From Blastopirellula marina DSM 3645 (GTDB lineage Bacteria; Planctomycetota; Planctomycetia; Pirellulales; Pirellulaceae): a stretch of DNA of 64,000 nt. Shown piece by piece: positions 25,200 to 35,393 of this stretch. A model generated the notes under the pieces. The model saw only the letters and a list, made by a program, of their open reading frames with translations, had not been told where the DNA came from and did no database searches. Both the position numbers and the translations under genes were made by a program. Location: contig NZ_CH672377.1 in NCBI RefSeq assembly GCF_000153105.1, forward strand, positions 1,706,405 to 1,770,404, given 5' to 3'. The first letter of the stretch is position 1, and each line of letters opens with the position of its first letter.

Positions 25200-27644
25200 A
25201 TGGCGCGTTTTAAATTCGTCACAACCGATATGCGCAATTTCGGGCATTCTTTGCCGCGATTTGTGGTGATGTTTGTCGTCTTGCTGACGCTAGCGACCTC
25301 GGTATTTGCCGCGACTCCGGCTCCTCCGCAGACGCCGGCGGCGATTCGTCAATTTGTCGCGACCAACTGTTTGGACTGCCATCAGGGGGCGACTTCCGAA
25401 GCGGGTCTTGATCTTGAGCAGCTTTCCTTTGATTTGAGCGACGAAGCGGTTCAAGATCGCTGGGTTCGGATCTTTGACCGGGTCGAGTCAGACGAAATGC
25501 CGCCGACCGAATTTGGCGAGGCCGACGCCGACGAGAAGCAGAAGTTTCTCAGCGCAACGCGCACGCATCTCCGTCGTCAGCAACTTTCGCAACAGGAAAC
25601 AGCAGGACGCGTCCAAGCGCGACGCCTGACCCGTCTGCAAGTCGAGCGTTCGCTGCATGATTTGCTGGGCATTGATATTCCGCTGACGGACTATTTGCCG
25701 GAAGAGTCTCGACCGAACGGATTTACGACGGTCGCCGACGGCCAGTCGATGTCGCACTTTCAATTGGCGGCCCATTTGCAAGCGGTCGACGCGGCGTTGG
25801 ATGAAGCGTTTCGCCGTGCTCTCTCGCCCGAAGATGAATACGTACGCGACTTTGACGCCCAAGGAGTTTCACGCACCAATCCGAAGCGACGCTGCCGCGA
25901 GCCGGAGATGCGCAACGGCAAAGCGGTGATCTGGTCGTCTGGTTTGATCTACTACGGACGGATCCCGGCGACCACGGCTCGCAGTGACGGTTGGTATCGT
26001 TTTCAAGTCACCGTCTCTGGTTTGAAGCCTCCCAAGACCGGCGGCGTCTGGTCGACCGTACGAACGGGACTGTGCGTTTCGACCGCCCCTCTGCTGCAAG
26101 ACGTGACCACCTTCGAAGCGATGGACGAGCCGAAGACGATCGAGTTTCAGACATGGCTGCCGAAAGGTCACATGCTGGAGATTCGCCCCGGCGACGACAC
26201 GTTGAAGAAGGGACGCTTTGCCGGCGGTCAGGTCGGTGTGGGAGAAGGGGAGTCGCAAGATCTCGCGGGAATCGCCTTCGATCGGATCACGATGGAGCGG
26301 ATTCATCTGAACGGCGACGACGATCATGTTCGCAGCTTAGTGCTGGGCGACTTGAAGACGACTCCCAACAAAGACAAGAAAAAGCCGTTCCAAGTGGTCA
26401 GCAAGTCGCCGCGAGAGGATGCCGCTCGTTTGCTGTTGGCCTTCGCGCAGCGTGCTTTCCGCCGCCCGATCTCGCCTGGGGAGATCGCTCCTTATGTCGA
26501 ACGCGTGCAAGCGGCGCTTGATGACGGCGACGACTTTGTCGCGGCGCTGCGTATGGGCTATCGGGCGCTCCTTTGTTCGCCGCGATTCCTTTACTTTTCA
26601 GAATCGCCTGGCCCGTTGGATGATCATGCGATCGCGACGCGACTCAGCTATTTGCTGACCGGCAGCACGCCGGATGAACAGCTGCGCCGCTTAGCGGACG
26701 CCGGCAAATTGCATGAAAAGAAGAGACTGCAGACCGAAGCGGCTCGCCTGTTGAGCGGCGAGAAAGGTCGCCAGTTTATTCATGACTTTGCGGCCGAATG
26801 GCTCGATTTGGATCAGATTAATTTCACGACGCCGGATCGAAAGCTTTATCGTGATTTTGATCCCATCGTTCAGCAGGCGATGCTCAACGAGACCGAGACA
26901 TTTCTCGAGACGATGCTGCAAGAGAACCTGGGCGTCGACAAATTGATTGACGCCGACTTTACCTTTCTCAACAGTCGCTTGGCTCGCTACTACCAAATTG
27001 GTGGAGTCGAAGGGGACGAGTTGCGCCGCGTCGCGCTGTCGCCGGAGAGTCATCGCGGCGGCCTGATCACGCAAGGCGCAATTTTGAAGGTGACCGCCAA
27101 CGGTTCGAATACTTCTCCAGTCCTGCGAGGCGTTTGGATGTTGGAGCGGATCTTGGGGGATTCGGTTCCTCCCCCGCCCACCAACGTGCCGGCGGTCGAA
27201 CCTGATATTCGCGGCGCAACGACGATCCGTGAGCAACTGGCCAAGCATCGCTCGCAAGGGGACTGCGCCAGCTGCCATGTGAAGATCGACCCGCCGGGAT
27301 TCGCGTTAGAAAACTTTGACCCCGCAGGCCGGTGGCGAGATACGTATATCAAGATGTCGGGAACCAAGCGGAAAACGGGCGCCGTGATTGACGCCAGCTA
27401 CGTGCTGCCCGACGGCGATGAGTTTAAAAATATCGACGGCTTTCAGGCGCTTACCATCCGTAAACCTCAGAAGCTGGCGGCTTGCGTCGCCGAAAAACTG
27501 TTGGTCTACGGGACGGGCGCACCGATCGCTTTCGCGGATCGCGACGCGGTGGAAGCGATTGTCGAGGAGACGGCGGCGGAAGATTACGGTTTGCGTTCGA
27601 TCATCCAAGCGGTGGTCGCCAGCCCGTTGTTCTTAAGCAAATAA
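25200..27644 (+). CDS. DUF1592-type planctomycete cytochrome-like protein
   Basis: About 814 residues with the planctomycete multi-domain order DUF1587-DUF1592-DUF1588-DUF1585. A signal/anchor lies at ~20-37 (FVVMFVVLLTLATSVFA). A heme c motif CLDCH (residues 57-61) begins the mature part, ARRLTRLQVERSLHDLLG starts DUF1587, RAFRRPISPGE the DUF1592 part, RLARYYQIGGVEGDE and SHRGGLITQGA DUF1588, and a second CxxCH, CASCH near residue 690, lies in DPPGFALENFDPAGRWR. These proteins are abundant in Planctomycetes and always paired with DUF1552; polysaccharide or sulfated-compound processing is suspected, but no activity is established. Confidence 0.9.
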   Translation: MARFKFVTTDMRNFGHSLPRFVVMFVVLLTLATSVFAATPAPPQTPAAIRQFVATNCLDCHQGATSEAGLDLEQLSFDLSDEAVQDRWVRIFDRVESDEMPPTEFGEADADEKQKFLSATRTHLRRQQLSQQETAGRVQARRLTRLQVERSLHDLLGIDIPLTDYLPEESRPNGFTTVADGQSMSHFQLAAHLQAVDAALDEAFRRALSPEDEYVRDFDAQGVSRTNPKRRCREPEMRNGKAVIWSSGLIYYGRIPATTARSDGWYRFQVTVSGLKPPKTGGVWSTVRTGLCVSTAPLLQDVTTFEAMDEPKTIEFQTWLPKGHMLEIRPGDDTLKKGRFAGGQVGVGEGESQDLAGIAFDRITMERIHLNGDDDHVRSLVLGDLKTTPNKDKKKPFQVVSKSPREDAARLLLAFAQRAFRRPISPGEIAPYVERVQAALDDGDDFVAALRMGYRALLCSPRFLYFSESPGPLDDHAIATRLSYLLTGSTPDEQLRRLADAGKLHEKKRLQTEAARLLSGEKGRQFIHDFAAEWLDLDQINFTTPDRKLYRDFDPIVQQAMLNETETFLETMLQENLGVDKLIDADFTFLNSRLARYYQIGGVEGDELRRVALSPESHRGGLITQGAILKVTANGSNTSPVLRGVWMLERILGDSVPPPPTNVPAVEPDIRGATTIREQLAKHRSQGDCASCHVKIDPPGFALENFDPAGRWRDTYIKMSGTKRKTGAVIDASYVLPDGDEFKNIDGFQALTIRKPQKLAACVAEKLLVYGTGAPIAFADRDAVEAIVEETAAEDYGLRSIIQAVVASPLFLSK

Positions 27645-27678
27645 CGTTCAATTTCAGCTAAGAGAAAGACGGTGACTT

Positions 27679-28968
27679 ATGTCGAGTCAGGTTCACTTCA
27701 ACTTCGGTAAAAAACTGAACCGTCGAACCGTTCTACGCAGCGCCGGAATCGTCATGTCGATGCCTTGGCTCAGCGCCATGAGTCAGGCCTTCGCCGGCAG
27801 CGACAAACCGGCGACGCCCAAGCGATTTGTTGCGATGACGCTAGGTCTGGGTCTGCACTCTGAGAATCTCTTTCCGGAAACGGCCGGGCGCGATTACGAA
27901 GCGCCGTTGTACCTGAAACAGTTAGAAGATATCCGCGACCGCTACACGGTCATCTCAGGCGTTTCGCATCCCGGCGTCTCGGGCGGACATCGCGCCGAAG
28001 CAAGTTTGCTCAGCGCCACGCCGATGGGGAGCGGCGCTCAGTCGCGGACGACGATTTCAGTTGACCAGTTGCTGGCCAAGCATCTGGGCAATCAGACGCG
28101 GTTCCCGTCGCTGGTGCTCAGCTCGTCAGGCAGCAACAGTCCTTCCTACACCGAGAATGGCTCGATGATTCCGGCCGAAAGTTCGCCGGCACGCCTGTTT
28201 ATGCAATTGTTTGTGACCGATTCGCCAGCCGATCAGAAAAAACAAGTCCATCGTGCTCGACAGGGGCAGAGCATTATGGACCTGGTCGCCGAAGACGCTC
28301 GAGCGCTGCAACGCGAACTGGGCGCCGGCGACCGAGATCGGCTAGACGCCTACTTCACCAGCGTGCGTGAATTGGAAAAGCGGATGGTTGAAGCCGAAGA
28401 ATGGGCCCATCGCCCGAAGCCGAAAGTCGACTTCACCAAGCCGATCGACATCTCGAACCCTAATGACTTCATTGGGCGACAACGCTTGATGAGCGACATG
28501 GTTCGTTTGGCCCTCTCGACCGATTCTACCCGCTTCGTCTCGTATCACTTGGGCGGTTCTGGCGGAGTCGTGCCGATCGAAGGAGTCGACGAAGGCTATC
28601 ACTCGCTCAGCCATCATGGACGCGACGAAGAGAAACTGGCGCAATTGGCGTTGGTCGAAGCGGCGATTGTACGGGCCTGGGGCGACTTCCTGCGCGGCCT
28701 CGACAAGACCGAAGAAGATGGCGGCAGCTTGCTCGACAACACGTCGGTCTTGATGACCAGCAATCTGGGCAACGCGTCGAACCACGATAACCGCAACATG
28801 CCGGTCCTGTTCGCCGGCGGCGGATTCCGCCACGGTCAGCATCTCGCGTTCGATCGGAAGAACAACTACCCGCTGCCGAATCTCTATCTCTCGATGTTGC
28901 AGAAAACTGGGCTGGAAATCGACCAGTTCGCGACCAGCACCAGCACGATGACCGGGCTCGAAGGTTAG
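27679..28968 (+). CDS. DUF1552 secreted protein
   Basis: A 429-residue protein with a Tat-like leader ([19 protein letters not shown]). DUF1552 landmarks: [50 protein letters not shown] and [24 protein letters not shown]1552 proteins resemble the arylsulfatase/DUF1501 hydrolase family and follow DUF1592 genes throughout Planctomycetes, as here (34 bases downstream), which implies a two-protein system acting outside the cytoplasm. The biochemical role is not known. Confidence 0.9.
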   Translation: MSSQVHFNFGKKLNRRTVLRSAGIVMSMPWLSAMSQAFAGSDKPATPKRFVAMTLGLGLHSENLFPETAGRDYEAPLYLKQLEDIRDRYTVISGVSHPGVSGGHRAEASLLSATPMGSGAQSRTTISVDQLLAKHLGNQTRFPSLVLSSSGSNSPSYTENGSMIPAESSPARLFMQLFVTDSPADQKKQVHRARQGQSIMDLVAEDARALQRELGAGDRDRLDAYFTSVRELEKRMVEAEEWAHRPKPKVDFTKPIDISNPNDFIGRQRLMSDMVRLALSTDSTRFVSYHLGGSGGVVPIEGVDEGYHSLSHHGRDEEKLAQLALVEAAIVRAWGDFLRGLDKTEEDGGSLLDNTSVLMTSNLGNASNHDNRNMPVLFAGGGFRHGQHLAFDRKNNYPLPNLYLSMLQKTGLEIDQFATSTSTMTGLEG

Positions 28969-29255
28969 AGCCGTTTCCTAACTGGCGCAGCAGCAATAAT
29001 TTGCTGCGCCCGCTGCGGATCGCCTGATCACTTTTGAGCGCGCGGCTTCTACCCATGCGCTCATTCTCTGGCTGAACGGCCATGCGCATTATCGAAAGAG
29101 AATTGCGCGTTTACGCATGTCCTACGCACTTCTTGCATGTTACTGTCAATCAGACGGTGAAAGTTGCGAAGCGGCGCTTCTCTAGTTCGCCGACTAAAAG
29201 TTTGCTTATCAGGCGCATTGATTCCATTCTCTTTTCCCAATGCAGCGAGATTTTT

Positions 29256-30269
29256 ATGAATTCGATTCCTCAGCGTTTTCGCGGATTTACTTTGGTCGAG
29301 TTGCTAGTGGTGATCGCGATCATCGGCGTGCTGATCGCCTTGTTACTGCCGGCGGTTCAACAGGCGCGGGAAGCGGCGCGGCGGATGTCGTGCAGCAACA
29401 ATCTAAAACAGGTCGGCCTGGCGGTTCATAACTATCATGACACGCACTTGAAGTTGCCAATCGGCGCCCAATACTACTGGCACTCGAACTTCCTCGTTCA
29501 CTTGCTTCCCTTTCTCGAACAAGGCAACATTTATGACGGGCTAGTTTTCAACAATGCGTCCGCCATGCTGTTCGACTCGACCTCGATGTCTGGCTATCGG
29601 CAAGCGAACTACGAGGTCATGCAAGGCTTCAACGCTCCGGCCTATCAATGCCCGTCGAGTCCGTTGCCCGAATTCGCCGAGAACCCCGGCGGGCCAGTCG
29701 AGTGCGGCACGACCTCGTATATCGGCGTCGCGGGCGCACCAACCAGCAGCATTACTTCGACCGATCCGACCGGTCAGAGCCGATGCGTTTCTGCGTCGAC
29801 CGGTTATTTGTGCAGCAATGGCGCATTGATACCGAATGAATCGCTGCGGTTGGCGCAGATTTCTGACGGCACGACCAACACGGTAATTATTGCCGAACAA
29901 TCGAATTGGACCGTCAACTCTAGCGGCCAGAAAATTGATCAACGAAACAGCAGTCGCCGCGGCGCCTGGATTGGCGCCAATACAGTCGGCTATCCCGGCG
30001 ATGCAGCCGGCACTTCTTGGAGTAGCGGCGCCATCTACAACGTTTCGACCATTCGTTACGGCGTCGGCTTTCGTACGCTCTCTTCCGGCACCGGAGGTAA
30101 TCACCAGACCGGTGGCAATACGCCGATCCACTCCGCCCATCCCGGCGGCGCGATGGTGGTGCGCTGCGATGCAGGCGTCAGCTTTTTGCCTGAAACGATG
30201 GACTGGGAGGTCTTGCGCAACATCTGCATACGAGATGACGGCAATGTGTTGGTCCCCAGCCCGTTCTAG
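29256..30269 (+). CDS. DUF1559 prepilin-like protein (pair 1)
   Basis: A 337-residue protein with a type IV prepilin leader: [19 protein letters not shown] with the cleavage glycine before FTLVE, followed by [19 protein letters not shown]. The large extracytoplasmic DUF1559 part has [18 protein letters not shown], several conserved aromatic and Cys residues, and ends with the HPGG...DAGVSFL signature of the family. The upstream in-frame extension from 29082 is not conserved. It is followed 57 bases later by a small lipoprotein, the same pairing as at 32536/31938 and 49269/50227. Confidence 0.9.
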   Translation: MNSIPQRFRGFTLVELLVVIAIIGVLIALLLPAVQQAREAARRMSCSNNLKQVGLAVHNYHDTHLKLPIGAQYYWHSNFLVHLLPFLEQGNIYDGLVFNNASAMLFDSTSMSGYRQANYEVMQGFNAPAYQCPSSPLPEFAENPGGPVECGTTSYIGVAGAPTSSITSTDPTGQSRCVSASTGYLCSNGALIPNESLRLAQISDGTTNTVIIAEQSNWTVNSSGQKIDQRNSSRRGAWIGANTVGYPGDAAGTSWSSGAIYNVSTIRYGVGFRTLSSGTGGNHQTGGNTPIHSAHPGGAMVVRCDAGVSFLPETMDWEVLRNICIRDDGNVLVPSPF

Positions 30270-30326
30270 GCGTTAGCGTCCGTACCGCATCTTCCTTTCG
30301 CGTCTGATTATCCGGAGCATTGTCGA

Positions 30327-30761
30327 ATGTCCGTTTCTCACTTGGCATCGCGTCACTCCCTGGCGATCGCTACCTATATCATAGTTCTTTGCGTCTCCGG
30401 CTGTGGTTCGTCCAACGAAGTACCGATCGCCGCAGTCAGCGGGAGAGTGACCCACGGGGACCAGCCGGTCGCCGAAGGAATTGTCTGCTTCATGTCGGCA
30501 AAAGGCTTCGGCGCGAGTGCGCCGCTGCAAGCCGACGGCTCGTATCAACTGCAAAGCCAACATGGCGCCGGAATTCCGCTGGGCGCCTATAAGGTGATTG
30601 TCCAGCCGCCTGAGATGGAGATTGTCGAGAGTGATCGCAGCGCGCCGCGGAAAAGCGATTCGTCGAATATCCCCCGCAAATATCAAGATTTTGCGACCAG
30701 CGGTCTTGAGATGGTCATCGGCGAAGGACGCCAAACATTCGATATTCAACTCACTCCCTAG
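30327..30761 (+). CDS. Small lipoprotein with β-sandwich domain (pair 1)
   Basis: A 144-residue protein. The signal ends in VSGCGSS, a lipobox with the lipidated Cys. The mature part begins SGRVTHGDQPVAEGIVCFMS and resembles a carboxypeptidase-regulatory/transthyretin-like β-sandwich, common as a companion of DUF1559 genes in planctomycetes. Likely attached to a membrane facing the periplasm. Function unknown; the pairing suggests it accompanies the prepilin-like protein. Confidence 0.75.
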   Translation: MSVSHLASRHSLAIATYIIVLCVSGCGSSNEVPIAAVSGRVTHGDQPVAEGIVCFMSAKGFGASAPLQADGSYQLQSQHGAGIPLGAYKVIVQPPEMEIVESDRSAPRKSDSSNIPRKYQDFATSGLEMVIGEGRQTFDIQLTP

Positions 30762-30799
30762 CGTCACCTTCCTTCAACCGCTGAGAGATCCTGCTCGTG

Positions 30800-31912
30800 A
30801 TGTATCGCACGCCGCTGTTCATGTTCGCCTTTCTGTTCGCTCACGCTCCCTGCTTGGTAGGTGCGGAAGAGCCGGCAGCGACGATTGAAGAGAACAACGT
30901 CACCCACAGCTTTCAAAAACTTGCTGATACGGTAGAACCCGATCTGGCGTGGGACGCCGAGACTCCGGCCGAGCATGCAGCCTGGCGCAAAAAGATGCAC
31001 GCGACAATCGTCGATCTGTTAGGCAAGATGCCGCAGCGCGTGCCGCTGGAAGTCGAGTGGGCGGAAGAAGAGAAGTTCGAGAAGTTCACACGCTACAAGA
31101 TTTACGTGCGCACCGAGCCAACCTACTGGGCGCCGGTTTACTACTTTGTTCCGCACGCGCGAAAAGAGAAAGTCCCGGCGATCATTTGTCTGCATGGGCA
31201 TAGCGGGATTGATCCTTACATTCGTCTTAACGAAGACGAAAAGCAGAAAAAGAAAACCGACGAGTCCGCGCTCGACTACGCCGTTTATATGGCCGAGCAT
31301 GGGTATGTCACTGCCGCGATGGTGGTGCGCGGTTGGAATGAGACGTGCGGCCGACGTGATGCTGGATACAAGTCGACGCACCTGCGCAGCTGCCACGAAA
31401 TGAGCATGAACGCCTTCTTGATGGGGATGACCCCGCAAGGAATCCGTTGCTGGGACGCAATGCGGGTTGTCGACTTTTTGCAGAGTCGCGAAGAGGTCGA
31501 CCCCGATAAGATCGGCGTCGGCGGTCTCTCGGGCGGCGGAACATTGACGATGTATCTGCCGATCCTGGATGAACGCATCAAACTGGCGATGATCGCCGGC
31601 GCTTTTTCGGAGTATCGCACGTCGATCTTCTCGATCCATCATTGCATTTGCAATTGCCTGCCCGGCGTGATGCGGCACGGAGAAATGGCGGACGTCGTCG
31701 CGCTATTCGCGCCGCGTCCGGTGCTGCTGATCAATGGGATCGATGATCCAATTTTCCCAATCGACGGAGCGCGCACCGGGCTCGGAAAACTGAAGCAGGT
31801 CTACGGCGTGCTCGGCGTCCCGCAAAACGTCGACGCCGACTTCTTCGACGGCGGGCACGCGTGGTCCAACAACAAGACGCTTAGCTTTTTGCATCAGCAC
31901 TTTGGCGAGTAG
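30800..31912 (+). CDS. Exported α/β-hydrolase (dienelactone hydrolase/acetyl-xylan-esterase type)
   Basis: About 370 residues with a signal peptide (LFMFAFLFAHAPCLVGA). The α/β-hydrolase triad is visible: nucleophile Ser in GVGGLSGGGTLT, Asp in LLINGIDDPIFPI, His in FDGGHAWSN; the oxyanion region is ICLHGHSG. It belongs to the family of large planctomycete esterases near carbohydrate-processing genes, so deacylation of polysaccharides is likely but not proven. The start is ATG 30800 (a GTG precedes it directly). It is convergent with the lipoprotein gene on the other strand. Confidence 0.8.
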   Translation: MYRTPLFMFAFLFAHAPCLVGAEEPAATIEENNVTHSFQKLADTVEPDLAWDAETPAEHAAWRKKMHATIVDLLGKMPQRVPLEVEWAEEEKFEKFTRYKIYVRTEPTYWAPVYYFVPHARKEKVPAIICLHGHSGIDPYIRLNEDEKQKKKTDESALDYAVYMAEHGYVTAAMVVRGWNETCGRRDAGYKSTHLRSCHEMSMNAFLMGMTPQGIRCWDAMRVVDFLQSREEVDPDKIGVGGLSGGGTLTMYLPILDERIKLAMIAGAFSEYRTSIFSIHHCICNCLPGVMRHGEMADVVALFAPRPVLLINGIDDPIFPIDGARTGLGKLKQVYGVLGVPQNVDADFFDGGHAWSNNKTLSFLHQHFGE

Positions 31913-31937
31913 CACGCGTGCGACTTTCCACCGCCTG

Positions 31938-32357
31938 TTAGTTCGTTGACTCTAACTCGAAATCGATCGTTTGCCGACCTGATTGAACATCTGCCGTGAG
32001 CGCGCCTGGTCTTCCATATTGCGCTGGAAAGAGATTCGGCCTTTGCTTATTTGGCGGCAAAGATTCGTCGTAAGCGTTGTAATCGATCAGTACGTCATTC
32101 GTGCCAAGCATGGCGCCTTCGCGTCGAAACGTGAACATCAGAAGGTAATGCCCGTCGGCGTCGGTACGTCCCGAAGCGGTCGTCCCCTCATTTTCAGTCG
32201 GCACAAAAGTGACGATCGCACCTTCGACCGGCTTTCCATCCAGCGTCACCGTTCCTTCCACGTAACCGAGCGGGATGTCATCGCCGCCGCAGCCCAACAG
32301 GGCGACAACGATCGTTAGCAAGCCAAGACGACAAATCGATGCGAGTGAGCGGGACAT
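31938..32357 (-). CDS. Small lipoprotein with β-sandwich domain (pair 2)
   Basis: A 139-residue protein starting at ATG 32357 (AAAGGAA about ten bases upstream). The signal ends in VALLGCGGD with the lipid-modified Cys; the mature domain starts GYVEGTVTLDGKPVEGAIVTF and includes GRTDADGHYLL, the transthyretin-like/CarboxypepD_reg pattern also seen at 30327 and 50227. It is downstream of a DUF1559 gene on the same strand, 178 bases away, which repeats the pair arrangement. Confidence 0.75.
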   Translation of the reverse strand: MSRSLASICRLGLLTIVVALLGCGGDDIPLGYVEGTVTLDGKPVEGAIVTFVPTENEGTTASGRTDADGHYLLMFTFRREGAMLGTNDVLIDYNAYDESLPPNKQRPNLFPAQYGRPGALTADVQSGRQTIDFELESTN

Positions 32358-32535
32358 CAGATCGGGTTCCTTTTTCCGAGTAGCGAATGACGCTATCGTT
32401 CGCGAAATATTCATCGCGGCAAAGTTTCTGCGTGAACTCCGCCGCTGGTTGAATGAGGTAGTCCGTCGAAAAAAACATCTTCGCTTACCGGCGCGTCGTC
32501 TCGTCCTTGAGTTAAGTCACCCAATAGGCGGCCCG

Positions 32536-33522
32536 TTAGAACTCGTCGACCGGCTCACCATCGTCGATCGATGCGAGTCGTTGATAGATCCCCCAATCCG
32601 ATGGAGGATCGGCCGCAGCCGATGCGGTGTGCTGGATATTTTCGCTAATAAAATGAGCGGAACCATCGACAAACAGAAAATGAGCTCCGCCAATGTGCAG
32701 GCTATGAAATCCGCTGAAAACGCGATCGGTCGGCGGACCATTCAGCTTTACTTTGTGATTGCGCAGATGCCGATGTGGGGGAAAATCGACATTGTCTTTA
32801 TTGGGCGTATGACAATTGGCGGATCCCCCTTTGCCGACAGAGCCGAATAAGACCTGGTTGTTGGAGACGGCCCAGGTCACTTCGCCGATGCATGCTGTGT
32901 TCGACGTGCCATCGAGGACATCACGAAAACGACGACATTCATTGGCGGTAAACAGCCCACGTTGATCCGGGTTGGCGGCGAGCGAGTTGCCGGCGGCGCA
33001 GGGATTCTCTTTGGGCCCATTGCTTCCCAAGATGCCTGCATAGCTGCTGGTCGCGATCTGCTGGACATGGCCGTTATTCGACGCCGTGAACAATTCGGCA
33101 TGCGACGGCTTCGTGTCGGAGGGACAATTAAAAGCGCTGAGCGAATTGCCGACGGCTGAAACGTTCTCTGGAACAGAATCGCCGCCGAAAGGTCCCGCCG
33201 TGAAATCAATCTGCTCAAACAGCGCGGACTGCTCCAACTGATGCAGAATCATCGCCTGCCAACTCCATCCCCCATCGCGGGTCGCCGAATTGGCGGAGGC
33301 CGAATCGACGTATCCCATCGGAAATTTACGGTGGACGTCATGATAGTTATGCAGCGCCAAGCCAAACTGCTTGAGGTTATTTCGACATTGACTGCGTCGA
33401 GCCGCTTCGCGCGCTTGTTGGACCGCAGGCAACAGCAATGCGATCAACACGCCGATGATCGCGATGACTACCAACAGTTCGACCAAGGTAAAGCCGCGTA
33501 AGCGATTGCGGAGAACGATCAC
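32536..33522 (-). CDS. DUF1559 prepilin-like protein (pair 2)
   Basis: A 328-residue protein starting at GTG 33522 with AGGA seven to eight bases upstream, giving the short leader IVLRNRLRG before [15 protein letters not shown], typical for a prepilin leader. The remainder has SQCRNNLKQFGLALHNYHD and the C-terminal HIGGAHFLFVDGSAHFI signature. Secretion through a type II/IV pilus-like machinery is implied by the leader. It is very similar in its N-terminal 40 residues to the copies at 29256 and 49269. Confidence 0.9.
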   Translation of the reverse strand: MIVLRNRLRGFTLVELLVVIAIIGVLIALLLPAVQQAREAARRSQCRNNLKQFGLALHNYHDVHRKFPMGYVDSASANSATRDGGWSWQAMILHQLEQSALFEQIDFTAGPFGGDSVPENVSAVGNSLSAFNCPSDTKPSHAELFTASNNGHVQQIATSSYAGILGSNGPKENPCAAGNSLAANPDQRGLFTANECRRFRDVLDGTSNTACIGEVTWAVSNNQVLFGSVGKGGSANCHTPNKDNVDFPPHRHLRNHKVKLNGPPTDRVFSGFHSLHIGGAHFLFVDGSAHFISENIQHTASAAADPPSDWGIYQRLASIDDGEPVDEF

Positions 33523-33763
33523 GATAAATCCTCGCAAAAAAACCAAAGCAGAAATATCGTCAAACGGCTTGCGACGACAGATGGAATTGATAGCCATCAA
33601 CGCTGGCGAATCAGCTCGTTGTTTTTCACGCTCGACAACAAGACAGAAAGCGTCCTGAATCGCCAACCGAACGACAACCTAAAGCGATTCAAACGGGTAG
33701 TCAATTCAGCATCTGGATATTTAATTCGTTCTTCATACTCCCGAGACAGTCGGCATTGCATGA

Positions 33764-33797
33764 AAAAAAGCCGCACCCAGGGAGTGCGACTTTTTGC
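33764..33797 (-). terminator. Intrinsic terminator
   Basis: AAAAAGcCGCAC / GTGCGaCTTTTT form a stem of about 11 bp with one mismatch around a CCCAGGG-type loop. A- and T-runs on either side allow it to work in both directions. It lies 50 bases beyond the minus-strand Gfo/Idh/MocA gene. Confidence 0.75.
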
Positions 33798-33848
33798 GTT
33801 GCTTCAATCATGGCGCATATCGCAATCGACTGCGCCGCGCTTATCACG

Positions 33849-35045
33849 TTATCGGCGAGCCGCCGCGTGCTTCAGCGGCAGCCAGACGCCGTTTTCTTGG
33901 CTACTCGCGACGCATTGTTGAATGAAGTACATTCCTTCGACCCCGTCGTAGATGTTCGGATAGATCGTATCCTTCTTCTCGAACGGTTTGCCCAGCGCTC
34001 GGGCCGACATCGCGTCATAGGTGGCGCGATAAACGTTGGCGAAGGCTTCGAAGAACGCTTCGGGATGACCGCTCGGTAGGCGACAAGCGGCGGCGCCCAT
34101 CTCATTCATGTACGGAGCGTTCGGGTCGCGGGTATAGATCTTGTGGGGCTCACCGTTGGCGCGAACCATCATTTCGTTCGGGTTTTCTTGCCGCCACTGC
34201 AGGGAGCCTTTCGTGCCGTCGATTTCGATCGCGACGTCGTTTTCGCGGCCATGGCTGATTTGCGAAGCGGTGACCGTTCCCAAGGCGCCATTTTCAAACT
34301 TGATGATCGCCGTGCCGTAGTCATCGAGGGCGCGGCCTTCGACAAAAGTCTTCAAATGACAGCTAATCTGCTCTGGCAGCAGACCGGTCATATAGCGTCC
34401 CAGGTTGTAAGCGTGCGTCGCGATGTCGCCAAAGCAACCGGCGGCGCCGCTTTTGGCGGGATCGGTTCGCCAGGCGGCCTGCTTCTGATCGCTATCTTCC
34501 AGCTTCGAGCGGAGCCAGCCTTGGATGTACTGGACGCGGATCGCATTGATCTCGCCCAGTTCGCCATCTTGAATCATCTGCCGCGCCTGACGAACCAGCG
34601 GATAGCCGGTGTAGTTGTGCGTGACCGCGAAGACCGAATTGGAGCCTTCGACCACTTTCAGCAACTCTTCGGCTTGGGCCAGGTCAAACGTCATCGGCTT
34701 GTCGCACATGACGTTGAAGCCGGCCTCGACGGCCGCTTTGGCGATTTCAAAATGGGTAAAGTTGGGGGTCGCGACCGAAACGAAGTCGATCCGCTGATCC
34801 TCAGGCAGCGCATTCTCTTTTTCGAGCATCTCCGCGACGCTTCCGTAAGCGCGAGCTTCAGGAATGTCGTAGTCAGGCGCTGAGGCTTTCGCTTTGGCTG
34901 GATTGGAGCTAAGTGCGCCGGCGACCAGCGCGGCTCGGTTATCAAGAACGGCGGCCGTCGCGTGGACGCGTCCAATGAATGAGCCAGAGCCGCCACCGAC
35001 CAGGGCCATGCGCAGCTTGCGGTTGAGATCTCCGTTGGTAGCCAT
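33849..35045 (-). CDS. Gfo/Idh/MocA-family oxidoreductase
   Basis: A 398-residue NAD(P)-dependent oxidoreductase. Rossmann motif MALVGGGSGSFIGRVHA, the catalytic-Lys segment NVMCDKPMTFDLAQAEEL, and AAWRTDPAKSGAAGCFGDIATHAYNLGRY, the (β/α)-domain His region. No signal peptide is seen. The subfamily with GGSGSFIG and a C-terminal GHPEAFFEAFANVY is common in Planctomycetes and is usually linked to sugar or inositol oxidation; the substrate is not assignable. Monocistronic by spacing. Confidence 0.88.
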   Translation of the reverse strand: MATNGDLNRKLRMALVGGGSGSFIGRVHATAAVLDNRAALVAGALSSNPAKAKASAPDYDIPEARAYGSVAEMLEKENALPEDQRIDFVSVATPNFTHFEIAKAAVEAGFNVMCDKPMTFDLAQAEELLKVVEGSNSVFAVTHNYTGYPLVRQARQMIQDGELGEINAIRVQYIQGWLRSKLEDSDQKQAAWRTDPAKSGAAGCFGDIATHAYNLGRYMTGLLPEQISCHLKTFVEGRALDDYGTAIIKFENGALGTVTASQISHGRENDVAIEIDGTKGSLQWRQENPNEMMVRANGEPHKIYTRDPNAPYMNEMGAAACRLPSGHPEAFFEAFANVYRATYDAMSARALGKPFEKKDTIYPNIYDGVEGMYFIQQCVASSQENGVWLPLKHAAARR

Positions 35046-35393
35046 GCTCGATTTCCTTCAATTGCAAGTTGGGAGATATGTGGAAAGTAGGCGGCGACAA
35101 GCCTCGTAAACTGCGTGTTTTATCAGATCGCAGCGGTCCTGTCATTCCGGCAGCTGGGCAAGATTTCTGGGTGGCGTGAAAACGCGCGGTTTGGTACCGA
35201 TAGGACAGCAATGATGCAAGCAGACAATTCGTTGCTATCTGGAGGCGCCGAAACCGGTTGGTAAAGATTTGCGTTTTCGCAATATATGACTGGCAATACG
35301 ATTAACTTTGATTCCAAGCCCCGTCGAGAAGATAAACAAGGAAGAACGAGAAGATCGTGGTCCGCTGTCGCTGCTAGCATTGCTCGGGATCGA

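Noticed and set aside
29082-29255. 58-residue upstream extension of the DUF1559 gene
   Set aside because: The prepilin leader must be short and directly precede FTLVE; the extension has no family similarity.
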